Shown here piece after piece: positions 35,665 through 44,188 of a stretch of DNA of 64,000 nucleotides (within the stretch, counting starts at the first letter, position 1; every line of letters starts with the position of its first letter). The translations under genes and the position numbers were made by a program. The DNA lies in IMG/VR virus record IMGVR_UViG_3300042502_001233, positions 207,125 through 271,124 of that record; one strand, given 5' to 3'. The notes under the pieces were generated by a model, which worked only from the letters and a program-made list of their open reading frames with translations, did not search any database and was not told the DNA's origin. The DNA comes from a virus.

Positions 35665-35672
35665 ATAAATAT
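35665..35672 (-). promoter_or_regulatory. Late-type motif before the 35631 start
   Basis: ATATTTATTTATAAATAAG on the minus strand, 33 nt before the ATG. Confidence 0.45.
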
Positions 35673-35698
35673 ATCAAACATACCAAAAAAACCAATTT

Positions 35699-35854
35699 TT
35701 ATCTAATAAAAATATCTACATCGTAAATTTCTAATAACGCTTCAGTTTTTAAATTTTTAATTTTAGCAAATAATTCAGCGGCCTCAATCAAAGTTTTGGC
35801 TGAAACCGTATTAATTGTCTCACCATCTTTTGTTTTTAATGCAAATTTTTTCAT
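35699..35854 (-). CDS. Short hypothetical protein
   Basis: 51 residues (MKKFALKTKDGETINTVSAK...). The beta-hairpin plus helix pattern resembles small phage proteins with a repeated 'K-T-x-D-G-E' start. It stands alone, with a TATATTTG-like box about 20 nt upstream. No function recognised. Confidence 0.55.
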   Translation of the reverse strand: MKKFALKTKDGETINTVSAKTLIEAAELFAKIKNLKTEALLEIYDVDIFIR

Positions 35855-36040
35855 AGGTTAATTTTTTACAAATATACTTATAAATATTTAAAAAAGCAAT
35901 AAAAATTTTAATTTATCAAACCTTTTATTTTATTTAACACTTATAGGTTTTTATATCATTCCCTTGGATTATGACCCTAGAGCGTTTACAACTTTTGGTA
36001 GGGTGGTTAAATAACTTACTTTAAAATTATTACTCATATG

Positions 36041-36571
36041 TTAACATTTTCTATCAGCAGCCGTTGAAGCAGCCCATGCTTCAGGTTTTATTTTGAAATC
36101 GTAACCCATACCTAAAATGTAACCAACAGCAGATTGTAACGCTTTATTAGAATCGTGTCTTGGGTCTGGGTTGATATCCGCGTGAATCTCCAATGGAATT
36201 TCATATACATCTAACAACTCAGCGATTTTAGTGGCAACCTCGATAGATTTACCTACCTCGAATACCATTCTCTCGTTAACCAATTCCTTGTCTCTTTTTC
36301 TACCGTCAGAATCTTTTTTCATGAAATCATGGTTGTAAGTAGCTGATACTATCATACCACCACGACCCCAAATAACGCCACCACCCAAATCTTCAGTTGC
36401 GGTAATAAGAATTACCGTAGCAAACTTATAAAGCGTGCCTTTGATTTTTTGTGAGTCAGTACCAATAGATACTTTAAGTGTACGGTTTTTTTCCATTTGT
36501 TCATCGAACAAATTTTGTAAATAATCCACTAAATCTTCTTCAATTACCTTGTTGTTTCTAATCCATTTCAT
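36041..36571 (-). CDS. RNase H-fold protein, YkuK (DUF458) family
   Basis: 176 residues. VSIGTDSQKIKG (39-50) and EIHADINPDPRHDSN (about 131-145) supply the acidic residues of the RNase H-like fold typical of Bacillus YkuK and phage relatives. The biochemical role of the family is not established as far as I know. It has a terminator on its promoter side and no close partner. Confidence 0.8.
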   Translation of the reverse strand: MKWIRNNKVIEEDLVDYLQNLFDEQMEKNRTLKVSIGTDSQKIKGTLYKFATVILITATEDLGGGVIWGRGGMIVSATYNHDFMKKDSDGRKRDKELVNERMVFEVGKSIEVATKIAELLDVYEIPLEIHADINPDPRHDSNKALQSAVGYILGMGYDFKIKPEAWAASTAADRKC

Positions 36572-36600
36572 AACATTTGTTTTTTTGTGTTATATGTAAT

Positions 36601-36628
36601 AAAAAAGGCTCCCACAACAGGAGCCTTA
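36601..36628 (-). terminator. Terminator after the LRR gene
   Basis: aaggctcc-cacaaca-ggagcctt hairpin with flanking A and T runs, directly past the stop at 36634. Confidence 0.85.
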
Positions 36629-36633
36629 TATTT

Positions 36634-38043
36634 TTAATTAAAATTGGTTGTTGGTAACAACTCCTTTAATTTGTTATACTTTGTTTCTCCTATATCTTCT
36701 ACATTAACGACAATTCTAAATAACGACCCACCATTACTTTTATCAAGCATGGTTATTTCTTCTGGAATCTCAATATCTTTGTTGCCTTTGATGTTTAAAA
36801 ACTCTAAATTTTTTAAATAACCTATTTCTTTAGGTAACACTTTAAGTTGGTTGTTGGTCAATGCCAACATATTCAACGTAGCTAAATTACCTATAGACGG
36901 ATGTATTTCACCCAATTTTGCGTTGGTGATTATAAGTTGGTCTAGTTTTTTAAACTTAGAAATATTAGGTAACTTTCTAATCTCTTTGTTCATAAACCTA
37001 ATCGTAGGCAACTTATCATCCAACAACTCAAATAAACTCTCTGCAAAACCAAATTGCATCAAGTAATCTAAGTATTTGTTCGAATCAATACCACCTTTAT
37101 ATCCCTTGGCCATTTCCAACAACTCGTCATGGAAATAGTTAGTGATACCTTCACTCTCACTAATCACATTTTCAAAAATGCTAACGTTCTGTCCATTTTG
37201 TCTGTCTTTTAACTGATTGGTTTCAAAATGAATCTGAAATAACTCCTTGGTTTTACCCTCAAAAAACTGATTAGGAATTATGATATAAATATCTGATTTC
37301 TTCCCGTTAGGTTTTCTATGTCCGTTAGTATATGATTTAAACATACCATTTCCTTCTCTGGCGGTACACCAGTTTGCGAAATTCGCAAACACTACACTAG
37401 CTTCAGTTGTTTTAGGGATATACAGCGTAAACTTTCTATCTCTAACTGGAATAACAGCTTGACCAGCGTCAACAAATTTTTGTAACGTTCGCTCAATCGC
37501 TGAACTATCTTTTTCAATAAACGGGTCAACAGCGTCAAACAACTGAGACAAAGATTTATATTGATTAATATTTGTTGGGTCTGTTATTCCTTTAAGGCTA
37601 TAACTGGCCAAACATAAATCTTTGAATTTTCGTTTTCTTTTGTTATCCTCAAACAAAGTCAAATATTTGTTGGCTTGTGGTAAATCTTCACTTACAAAAC
37701 GAACCGCCATATCTCTTGAATTAGGTTTATCGCTCTTTAACAAACGAGAAAATAAATTCAACATCCATTGCAAATAGATTTTATTTTCAGTTGGGTCAGC
37801 AGCTATCATTTCACTAAATACTTTAGAACAAACACTAATTTTTTTAAGAGTTCTTTCTTTTTCGTTACCTTTGCTAGAAACAATTGCTAATAATCCATAA
37901 CCGTTTGATACAATGTCAGCATCATAACCTTCAGAGTTAATCGCTGCAAGTTTTGCATCTACTAATACTTCTTCAGTAGATTCGAACACATCGAATAGTT
38001 CCGCTAAAAATACAATTCTATCTGTAATACTGTTTTTTTTCAT
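36634..38043 (-). CDS. Leucine-rich-repeat protein
   Basis: 469 residues. Residues ~355-445 contain four to five LRR units (LDQLIITNAKLGEIHPSIGN; LNMLALTNNQLKVLPKEIGY; LEFLNIKGN). The N-terminal ~330 residues are alpha/beta with a WCTAREGNGMF segment followed by IYIIIPNQF, a combination I have seen in large phage proteins but cannot name. TATCTTTG about 25 nt before the ATG suggests a host-type promoter. LRRs imply protein binding; target unknown. Confidence 0.75.
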   Translation of the reverse strand: MKKNSITDRIVFLAELFDVFESTEEVLVDAKLAAINSEGYDADIVSNGYGLLAIVSSKGNEKERTLKKISVCSKVFSEMIAADPTENKIYLQWMLNLFSRLLKSDKPNSRDMAVRFVSEDLPQANKYLTLFEDNKRKRKFKDLCLASYSLKGITDPTNINQYKSLSQLFDAVDPFIEKDSSAIERTLQKFVDAGQAVIPVRDRKFTLYIPKTTEASVVFANFANWCTAREGNGMFKSYTNGHRKPNGKKSDIYIIIPNQFFEGKTKELFQIHFETNQLKDRQNGQNVSIFENVISESEGITNYFHDELLEMAKGYKGGIDSNKYLDYLMQFGFAESLFELLDDKLPTIRFMNKEIRKLPNISKFKKLDQLIITNAKLGEIHPSIGNLATLNMLALTNNQLKVLPKEIGYLKNLEFLNIKGNKDIEIPEEITMLDKSNGGSLFRIVVNVEDIGETKYNKLKELLPTTNFN

Positions 38044-38096
38044 AAACTTGTTTTATGGACAAAGATACAAAAATAAAATGAATAAGGCAATAGGTT

Positions 38097-38435
38097 TTAT
38101 AAGAATCTTTTAAAAAAATCTTCTTCTAAGTACTCTTCAAGTCTTTTTTTTAAAAACCAAACAACCCCATCTAAATTGTCTGACTCTCTGTTAGCTATAT
38201 CTAAAATCACTTCATTTGGATTCTCACCATCTGTAATCCTATATTTAATTTCTTGTAAAACGTTTTTCCCACCTTGCTTGACTAAATTTTCTACTATTAA
38301 ATTATATGTATCCCATCTCATTTCTTCATCCTCATTTAACGTATCTAACATGCAATTTATGTGTTTGTAATACGCTTTATCTAAGGTTGTTTTTCTTGTT
38401 TTATTATCTTTTAAAAGAAATTTTTTAACATCCAT
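38097..38435 (-). CDS. Hypothetical protein, paralogue of the 38561 gene
   Basis: 112 residues, helical. LQEIKYRITDGENPNEVILDI aligns by eye with VKELQYKLTDNSNPNDVCIEV in the 38561 gene, so the two are duplicates. Here the N-terminus (MDVKKFLLKDNK) has lost the clear L-R-E element. Confidence 0.6.
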   Translation of the reverse strand: MDVKKFLLKDNKTRKTTLDKAYYKHINCMLDTLNEDEEMRWDTYNLIVENLVKQGGKNVLQEIKYRITDGENPNEVILDIANRESDNLDGVVWFLKKRLEEYLEEDFFKRFL

Positions 38436-38468
38436 AATCAGTAAATTTTAATCAATCGTTATTTAATG

Positions 38469-38476
38469 ATAAATAT
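38469..38476 (-). promoter_or_regulatory. Late-type motif before the 38435 start
   Basis: ATATTTATCATTAAATAACG on the minus strand, about 33 nt before the ATG. Confidence 0.45.
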
Positions 38477-38560
38477 CGCGAATCGTCAGATTGGACATTA
38501 AATTTTAACTAACAAGTGTTTGATTTACTGGTAATCAGATATATAACGATAAAAAAATAT

Positions 38561-38881
38561 TTACAAATTTTTTATCTTTTCATAAAGTCTTTGAAGCTCA
38601 GGTGATTTATCTTTGATGTCAGATATGACTTCAATACAGACATCGTTAGGGTTAGAATTATCGGTTAGTTTATATTGTAATTCTTTAACCTTAAGCATGT
38701 TTTTTAAGCTGTTTTTAAGTTCTAAAATGACTTGGTTATAAGTTACCCAAGCTTGTCTTATTTTAGTCGTTCCTGAAACCAAATTTTCAATCAATACGTC
38801 TTCATACTTATGTTCTAAGTACGAATCAAAGTTCCCATAGTTTTCTCTTAGAACTTTACGTATTTTTTTCTTCAGGTCCAT
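38561..38881 (-). CDS. Hypothetical protein with virion leader
   Basis: 106 residues, starting MDLKKKIRKVLRENYG (leader with L-R-E). The remainder is helical and contains the LQYKLTDNSNPND motif shared with the 38097 gene. It begins 7 nt after the stop of the 38889 gene. Confidence 0.6.
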   Translation of the reverse strand: MDLKKKIRKVLRENYGNFDSYLEHKYEDVLIENLVSGTTKIRQAWVTYNQVILELKNSLKNMLKVKELQYKLTDNSNPNDVCIEVISDIKDKSPELQRLYEKIKNL

Positions 38882-38888
38882 ACAGCAT

Positions 38889-39227
38889 TTATTTAAGCGG
38901 TACGTTTTTAGATAACATAAAGTTGTCGGTTATTGTCCCATCAACCCAATCTCTGATTACTTGTTGAGTGAATTCTTCACCCATATTGTATTTGTTTTTC
39001 ATATACTCATACAATGCTCTTGGAGATATAAGCTCTTCATCTAAATTTAGTTTAAACATTGGCATAGCATCGTATTCACCACCTTCGCGAACATAGTTTT
39101 CAGTTGGCGTGTAGTTTGCGTCCAAATCTTCTTTCATCCTTCTAACCATACTAGTGAACGCGGTTTCCACCAAACGTTGCTGTAGTCTGTTGTATTGTGC
39201 TTCTGTTATAATTAATTTTGTACTCAT
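38889..39227 (-). CDS. Hypothetical protein with variant leader
   Basis: 112 residues. The start MSTKLIITEAQYNRLQQRLVE resembles the 'I-T-E-x-Q' leader form and ends L-V-E. The remainder is helical, ending in WVDGTITDNFMLSK. No family recognised. Confidence 0.6.
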   Translation of the reverse strand: MSTKLIITEAQYNRLQQRLVETAFTSMVRRMKEDLDANYTPTENYVREGGEYDAMPMFKLNLDEELISPRALYEYMKNKYNMGEEFTQQVIRDWVDGTITDNFMLSKNVPLK

Positions 39228-39231
39228 AACT

Positions 39232-39239
39232 ATAAATAT
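39232..39239 (-). promoter_or_regulatory. Late-type motif 4 nt before the 39227 start
   Basis: ATATTTATAGTTATG on the minus strand. Confidence 0.5.
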
Positions 39240-39250
39240 CTAACTAATAA

Positions 39251-39276
39251 AAAAAGGCCCACAATGTGGACCTTTT
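39251..39276 (-). terminator. Terminator after thioredoxin
   Basis: aaaaggcccac/gtggacctttt imperfect stem with flanking A- and T-tracts, between the thioredoxin stop and the 39227 promoter-like site. Confidence 0.75.
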
Positions 39277-39300
39277 CTTTCTAAAAACCTAAAATAATAC

Positions 39301-39621
39301 TTAATTTAACAAAGCATTAATTGCTGTTTCATAATTTCCTTTAGGTTCCACACCCACTTTTCTTTCCACTACTTCTCCGTTTTTGAAAATAAGAACCGTT
39401 GGAATACCTCTAACAGCATATTTTACCGCCAATTCCTGATTTTCTTCAACGTTAACTTTTGCTATCGTAACATCTTTACCTTCATATTCTTTAGCTAATG
39501 TATCTATTACTGGTACCAACATTCTACACGGACCACACCATGGTGCCCAGAAATCTAATACTGTTACTGATTTTTCCTTTAAAACATCTTCGATGTTTGT
39601 GCCATTTACTTCTAATGCCAT
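39301..39621 (-). CDS. trxA: Thioredoxin
   Basis: 106 residues, full length for thioredoxin. FWAPWCGPCRM (24-34) contains the CGPC redox pair (Cys29, Cys32); the cis-Pro lies in VRGIPTVLIF. It probably reduces the phage or host ribonucleotide reductase, or acts as a general disulfide reductase in the cytoplasm. The late-type motif suggests expression during virion production. Confidence 0.97.
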   Translation of the reverse strand: MALEVNGTNIEDVLKEKSVTVLDFWAPWCGPCRMLVPVIDTLAKEYEGKDVTIAKVNVEENQELAVKYAVRGIPTVLIFKNGEVVERKVGVEPKGNYETAINALLN

Positions 39622-39650
39622 TTACTTAATTTTTTTTTATTGTTATAATT

Positions 39651-39658
39651 ATAAATAT
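39651..39658 (-). promoter_or_regulatory. Late-type motif before thioredoxin
   Basis: ATATTTATAATTATAAC on the minus strand, about 29 nt before the ATG. Confidence 0.5.
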
Positions 39659-39681
39659 ACTAAACATAACCCAAAATATCA

Positions 39682-39933
39682 ATGTCTGATACCAGAATTA
39701 TTTATAGATTTTTAACCAACGAGTTTCCAAACGACCATCCAATTGTTTATCTCTATGTATGTGGTCAAGAACGAAGCCAAACAGCTGCCACTAACAAAGG
39801 TTTAGCACTATTGAAAGATATTTTCTGCCCACCTTATACCGTTGTTTACCTAAAAGAACTTCTAATTGAATATCTAGATATTAAAAAAGAAGAATATAAA
39901 AAAGGTATTATACAAGTTAAACCATTGTACTAA
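39682..39933 (+). CDS. Hypothetical protein
   Basis: 83 residues, alpha/beta with one CPP and one CGQ cysteine (YLYVCGQERSQTAATNKG). It is convergent with, and overlaps by 4 nt, the 39930 gene on the other strand. No family recognised. Confidence 0.6.
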   Translation: MSDTRIIYRFLTNEFPNDHPIVYLYVCGQERSQTAATNKGLALLKDIFCPPYTVVYLKELLIEYLDIKKEEYKKGIIQVKPLY

Positions 39934-40235
39934 TTGAACGCCATAGGAAAATACTCTAACATCTGCTTAACATACAACTCAAAATCCATAATTCTATCCG
40001 AACCAAAAAATTCATTTATGTACCTAAAACCAGTGTTGTCATCCAACCCATATATCAAATCTAAAATATCTAACAGTTTCAACAAATCACCATTCTCACG
40101 ACTACTTAAATCACCACTGGTCATAGATAAATGAAATGTTCTACAATAGTTCGTATATGTTGAGAAATTACTTTTTTTAAATAACTTAATCGATTCTTCA
40201 CATATGGTCAAATAAATATAATTATCCAATCTCAC
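39930..40235 (-). CDS. Hypothetical protein
   Basis: 101 residues, helical, with SRENGDLLKLLDILDLIYGL and several aromatic residues. A TATCTTTGC box lies about 18 nt before the start, so a host-type promoter is likely. Function unknown. Confidence 0.6.
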   Translation of the reverse strand: MRLDNYIYLTICEESIKLFKKSNFSTYTNYCRTFHLSMTSGDLSSRENGDLLKLLDILDLIYGLDDNTGFRYINEFFGSDRIMDFELYVKQMLEYFPMAFN

Positions 40236-40281
40236 TTCAATTTATTTTTTGCAAAGATACGAATAATTATCCAATCTACAA

Positions 40282-40289
40282 ATATTTAT
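40282..40289 (+). promoter_or_regulatory. Late-type motif before the 40302 gene
   Basis: ATATTTATAGTAAAAAAA, 12 nt before the ATG. Confidence 0.45.
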
Positions 40290-40301
40290 AGTAAAAAAAA
40301 T

Positions 40302-40547
40302 ATGTTAACACAAAAAGATAAAGACATGGCGCTAAACTTTCTCAAAACAAATTATCCAGTTATGAGAATGAAAGATAGAGATAGATTTAAACGCGCAATC
40401 GTTACTGATGGTGGTTTTATATTCTATCTTAACGATAAAAACGTCTACAAAAAAATTAAAGTACATCTTAACTATTCATTAAAAATTGTTTTCGATATGG
40501 AATATCAAACCGCTGAAAATCTTTTGGATGAATATTTTGGGTTGTAA
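40302..40547 (+). CDS. Small hypothetical protein
   Basis: 81 residues, Lys- and Tyr-rich (YPVMRMKDRDRFKRAIVTDG...); a small alpha/beta fold, possibly nucleic-acid binding from its charge. No family recognised. Confidence 0.6.
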   Translation: MLTQKDKDMALNFLKTNYPVMRMKDRDRFKRAIVTDGGFIFYLNDKNVYKKIKVHLNYSLKIVFDMEYQTAENLLDEYFGL

Positions 40548-40575
40548 CCACTTGACTGTTTGAGTTTAATTTAGT

Positions 40576-40583
40576 ATATTTAT
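40576..40583 (+). promoter_or_regulatory. Late-type motif 2 nt before the 40586 start
   Basis: ATATTTATACATGG. The motif is so near the ATG that a promoter here would give a leaderless mRNA, unless the motif works at the RNA level. Confidence 0.4.
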
Positions 40584-40585
40584 AC

Positions 40586-41038
40586 ATGGCAAATTTAAAC
40601 TTTAAAACAGACCTAATTTTAGGTAACGAAGGCGAACAAAGTCTTGTTGAATACCTGACTACCAAAGGATTATCTTTTGTTGATTCCAACGATGATAATC
40701 GTTACGACATTAAAATGTTAAAAAATAATAAAGAAGTAACCTACGAAGTTAAAACTGACGTAAAATGTGCACCACTATTCGACACTGGAAACATATTTGT
40801 TGAATTCGAATCAAGAGGTAAAGCATCAGGTATAAGCGTTACACAAGCCGAATGGTTTGTAACTTATTTCCTGTACTTGGATGAACTATGGTTCATCAAA
40901 TCAGACATACTTAAAAATCTTATCGAAACCAACGATTTCCCAAAGTTTTATAACGCTGGAGATATTGGAAGCGAAACACACGGTTACCTAATAAAAAGAA
41001 AAGATTACAAACAATACTTTCATGTGTGCAAAATCTAA
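40586..41038 (+). CDS. PD-(D/E)XK-like nuclease
   Basis: 150 residues. GNEGEQSLVEYL helix, RYDIKMLKNN then TYEVKTD (D...ExK core), FVEFESRGKASGISVTQAEW. This order is typical of restriction-endonuclease-fold proteins such as phage resolvase-like nucleases. It overlaps the HNH-type gene by 17 nt, suggesting joint function in DNA processing. Confidence 0.7.
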   Translation: MANLNFKTDLILGNEGEQSLVEYLTTKGLSFVDSNDDNRYDIKMLKNNKEVTYEVKTDVKCAPLFDTGNIFVEFESRGKASGISVTQAEWFVTYFLYLDELWFIKSDILKNLIETNDFPKFYNAGDIGSETHGYLIKRKDYKQYFHVCKI

Positions 41039-41657
41039 ACCAAAATTACTAGTAGAACTAGTTCCGACAACTTGCCACTATAGCAACGTAAGAAGTACCC
41101 TAACAACCGAACAATGGGACAAGATTAGAAAATTATCATACGAGGCCGCTGGTAATGTGTGTGAAATATGTGGTGACACTGGTAAGAAACAAGGATACAG
41201 ACACAACGTAGAATGTCACGAAATATGGGAATACGATGACGAAAATCATATTCAAAAACTTGCTGGTCTTATTAGCTTATGTCCAACATGTCATAGTGTG
41301 AAACACATCGGCCGAGCAATAGCCATCGGAAAAGAAAAAATTTGTTTTGCACAATTGGCAAAAGTTAACAAATGGACCCCAGAACAAATCCAAGAACACA
41401 TCGTAGAGTCATTTAAACTACATAAGACGCGCTCAAAATATAAATGGGGGTTAGACCTTAGTTTGCTATCAGAAGAGCCCTATAACATCAAATTAAAAGA
41501 AACTGGGGAAAGAATCTTCGAAGTTAAAAAATACAAAAAAGTAAAAAAGAAAAAGGACCCAAACGCACCAAAGAAAATACACCCAAAAGCCAAAATAGCT
41601 GCGATTCTTAAACCCAAGAAACCCACCAACAAAAGACCACCAAAAAAAACGGACTAA
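41022..41657 (+). CDS. HNH-like zinc protein
   Basis: 211 residues. VCEICGDTG and LCPTCHSVKH provide two CxxC pairs around VECHEIWEYDD (His-Glu-x-His-like), an HNH/beta-beta-alpha-metal layout. The C-terminal third is a basic Lys/Pro tail likely to bind DNA. Unlike the other HNH genes it is in an operon and lacks the Asn/Lys repeat linker, so it may be a phage functional nuclease rather than a homing enzyme. Confidence 0.75.
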   Translation: MCAKSKPKLLVELVPTTCHYSNVRSTLTTEQWDKIRKLSYEAAGNVCEICGDTGKKQGYRHNVECHEIWEYDDENHIQKLAGLISLCPTCHSVKHIGRAIAIGKEKICFAQLAKVNKWTPEQIQEHIVESFKLHKTRSKYKWGLDLSLLSEEPYNIKLKETGERIFEVKKYKKVKKKKDPNAPKKIHPKAKIAAILKPKKPTNKRPPKKTD

Positions 41658-41989
41658 TTATTAGTCCCTTTTCTTAATTTTTCAATAAGCTCTTTCATCT
41701 TGACATCATCAGCTAACATACCTTTGAATTTTTCAGTACGGTCACCAGTTTCAGAATCCCACGCAACATTGCAGTTAGGACATTGATAATGAACCTTTTG
41801 ACCAAAACTCCATGAATCACCATCGGAACTTTCAAGTCGTACTAGTTTACTAGTTGGGTTGTTATCTCTATTTAAACCACCATCCCAATCATGGTCACAC
41901 TCAGGACACTTGCCACAAAAATTTGTTTTGTCAATCAAATAATTTTCTTTCATATATTGCTTTTTGTCAAATATACAAATTTTAATCAA
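41654..41989 (-). CDS. Zinc-ribbon protein
   Basis: 111 residues with two CxxC pairs (CGKCPECDHDW and YQCPNCNVAWDS) separated by about 45 residues, and a charged helical C-terminus. Convergent with the HNH gene and overlapping by 4 nt. Function unknown. Confidence 0.65.
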   Translation of the reverse strand: MIKICIFDKKQYMKENYLIDKTNFCGKCPECDHDWDGGLNRDNNPTSKLVRLESSDGDSWSFGQKVHYQCPNCNVAWDSETGDRTEKFKGMLADDVKMKELIEKLRKGTNN

Positions 41990-41997
41990 AAAAGCAA

Positions 41998-42005
41998 ATA
42001 TTTAT
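41998..42005 (+). promoter_or_regulatory. Late-type motif before the nucleotidyltransferase
   Basis: ATATTTATAATAAAAATTAAG, 14 nt before the ATG. Confidence 0.5.
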
Positions 42006-42019
42006 AATAAAAATTAAGA

Positions 42020-42877
42020 ATGAAATTATTTTTGCGCAAAAATATCATTATAGAAAATTATTCAAAACCAGCTACAACTCAATTGGATGAAATCGATGAA
42101 ATAGCCAAAGCTCTTCCAGCAACTATCAACAGCGAAATCAAAATACCACAAGATGTAATCAACAGTTTTGAAATTAAATCTACACTAAACTCTGAATTCT
42201 GGACCGATGAAAAATTAAACCCAGACATCAGAGAAACCCTATTGACAATAGCGACAGACTTCTTTGAAGGTCTTGAGTTACCATCAAACGTAAAAATCAA
42301 AGACATAGTCTTTACTGGCAGCCTAGCCAACTACAATTGGTCAAAATTCTCTGACGTGGATTTACACATAGTACTAGATTTCGGACAAATAGAAGGTAAT
42401 GATGAATTAATACAAAAATTCTTCGACGCTCAAAAAAACCTATGGAATCTTAAACACAATATCATAATCCATAAATTCCCAGTGGAGATATACGCACAAG
42501 ACTCTAAAAGCAAATTACACGCTACAGCAGTCTATAGTATTAAAAATGACAAGTGGATATTAAAACCATCAAAAGAAGAGCTTAGAATCAATAAAAACGT
42601 TATTAGAAACAAAGCGCTAAAGTTTGTTGCAAAGCTAAAAGAAATCAGAAAAGATTACAACAATCAAGATTATGCAGCAGCTATCGAAAAAGCAGAAGCT
42701 CTAGGTAAAAAAATTAAAAACTATAGAACCAGTGGTCTAGAAGGTGGTGGAGAATACTCAATGGAAAACCTAGTGTTTAAAGTATTGAGAAGAAGTCCGT
42801 TTATGGAAATACTTAACGACTATAAAGCCAAAGCATATGACGCTGAACAATCACTAGAAGAAGATATGATGCTATAA
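42020..42877 (+). CDS. Nucleotidyltransferase-fold protein with leader-like start
   Basis: 285 residues. FTGSLANYNWSKFSDVDLHIV (98-118) is the GS...DxD motif of the pol-beta nucleotidyltransferase superfamily, with further strands at LKHNIIIHKFPVEIY. The N-terminus MKLFLRKNIIIE is a degenerate version of the shared leader ending I-I-E. The substrate could be RNA, protein or an antibiotic-like small molecule; nothing in the sequence decides it. Confidence 0.75.
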   Translation: MKLFLRKNIIIENYSKPATTQLDEIDEIAKALPATINSEIKIPQDVINSFEIKSTLNSEFWTDEKLNPDIRETLLTIATDFFEGLELPSNVKIKDIVFTGSLANYNWSKFSDVDLHIVLDFGQIEGNDELIQKFFDAQKNLWNLKHNIIIHKFPVEIYAQDSKSKLHATAVYSIKNDKWILKPSKEELRINKNVIRNKALKFVAKLKEIRKDYNNQDYAAAIEKAEALGKKIKNYRTSGLEGGGEYSMENLVFKVLRRSPFMEILNDYKAKAYDAEQSLEEDMML

Positions 42878-42899
42878 AAAAGGGACCATAAGTCCCTTT
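42875..42899. terminator. Terminator between convergent genes
   Basis: aaagggac-cata-gtcccttt hairpin overlapping the stop of the nucleotidyltransferase gene. Confidence 0.85.
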
Positions 42900-42906
42900 G
42901 TTTGTT

Positions 42907-44136
42907 TTAGAATGGTAATAGAGGGTCAAATTTAAAAATATCTGTTACATCCTCTTCAATTTCTATATCATAACCTTCCATGTCTTTATCAATCATAAAT
43001 TTTTGAATCCACCCATCAACTTCAGCTTTTAATTCTTTAGGAGCGTCATGATTACATACACCTCTTAATTGACCAACATACAATGTTTGGTATTTGGGTT
43101 TATCTTTTGCAGGTATTCTCCAATCGTTTCCATGTACCAACTCCAAAGTATAGTCACCAACTCTGTATATCCCACAACGACCATTGTCTACGGTGCTTAT
43201 GTATGTAGCAACACAATGATGTTGTTTAATACCTTCACGAACGATATCGTGGTTGGTTGTAAGAATTTCATACCCACTGTAGCTAGCAAAATCCAAATAT
43301 ATTTGTTTAACTTTTAAATTCGTCAAAGGTTGTGACTCCAATACAATATAAGAAATCTCTTTGGCCCATTCATCGTGTTCTTCTTTTAATCGTCTAAGAC
43401 TCCAAGAACAGTTAACTCTTTTATTTAACGTCTTGGCCATTTTGCATGTATCGATAAAATAATGACTGTTATACATTTCAGATTTTAAATTGTCAAGGTT
43501 TATAAGATACTGACGCATCTCCTTCCAAATTTTTACTTTGTCATAAAAAGAATATTCTTGAGGGTTGGGTTTGGTAATAAGCTCAATAACGGGCCATGGC
43601 GCTTTAAAGATTTTTTTAAGTATTTTCTTTTCGTTAAATAACTTATCAGTCACTATGGTGTTCAATGAAATACTGTAACCGTTGGTGGATTCTAGGATAT
43701 TTCGTACCCATCCAAATCTTTCTTTAAGAAAAACAAAAGCTTCACTAGAATACTGATTATGATTGTATTTTAAATATGAATGAGTCGGAACTGTAAAGCT
43801 GCTACCATTTTTTATGTAAAACTTTTTCTTGACATATAAAAATTGATTGGTCATGGTTTCATGATTGTACATTATCCCAGTTTTGGAAATACCATACTTC
43901 TTTGTAAACTTGCAAATTTTGAAATCACCGTTAGGGTATTCAAACAAAACCTCTCTATTTTGTGTGTGGTTGTTGGTGTTACCACCTCTGTTAAAAAACA
44001 ACACCCTAGCTTTGTATTTGTCCTTTTGATAATCTTCAATCAACCCTTTAAGTTGTGGTGAAAAATATTCAGATAACAATCGCCACGTAGGTTCACCACG
44101 GTCAGAAAAAACGGGTTCTTTTACTTTTTTTGCCAT
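42907..44136 (-). CDS. PcfJ-like protein
   Basis: 409 residues. The C-terminal third has REGIKQHHCVATYISTVDNG (about 308-327), followed by a beta-rich GIYRVGDYTLELV and QLRGVCNHDAPKEL, the pattern of PcfJ-like proteins found on conjugative plasmids and phages. The N-terminal part is unassigned. Molecular role of the family is not known to me. Confidence 0.7.
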   Translation of the reverse strand: MAKKVKEPVFSDRGEPTWRLLSEYFSPQLKGLIEDYQKDKYKARVLFFNRGGNTNNHTQNREVLFEYPNGDFKICKFTKKYGISKTGIMYNHETMTNQFLYVKKKFYIKNGSSFTVPTHSYLKYNHNQYSSEAFVFLKERFGWVRNILESTNGYSISLNTIVTDKLFNEKKILKKIFKAPWPVIELITKPNPQEYSFYDKVKIWKEMRQYLINLDNLKSEMYNSHYFIDTCKMAKTLNKRVNCSWSLRRLKEEHDEWAKEISYIVLESQPLTNLKVKQIYLDFASYSGYEILTTNHDIVREGIKQHHCVATYISTVDNGRCGIYRVGDYTLELVHGNDWRIPAKDKPKYQTLYVGQLRGVCNHDAPKELKAEVDGWIQKFMIDKDMEGYDIEIEEDVTDIFKFDPLLPF

Positions 44137-44188
44137 ATTATAGATTTTTAGAATACAAATATACCAATAAAAATCTTATCATGCAAAT

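Noticed and set aside
35855-36040. Possible tRNA or short peptide gene in the gap before the YkuK-type gene
   Set aside because: No cloverleaf or T-arm consensus. A 22-codon ORF (MSNNFKVSYLTTL...) is present but without supporting context.
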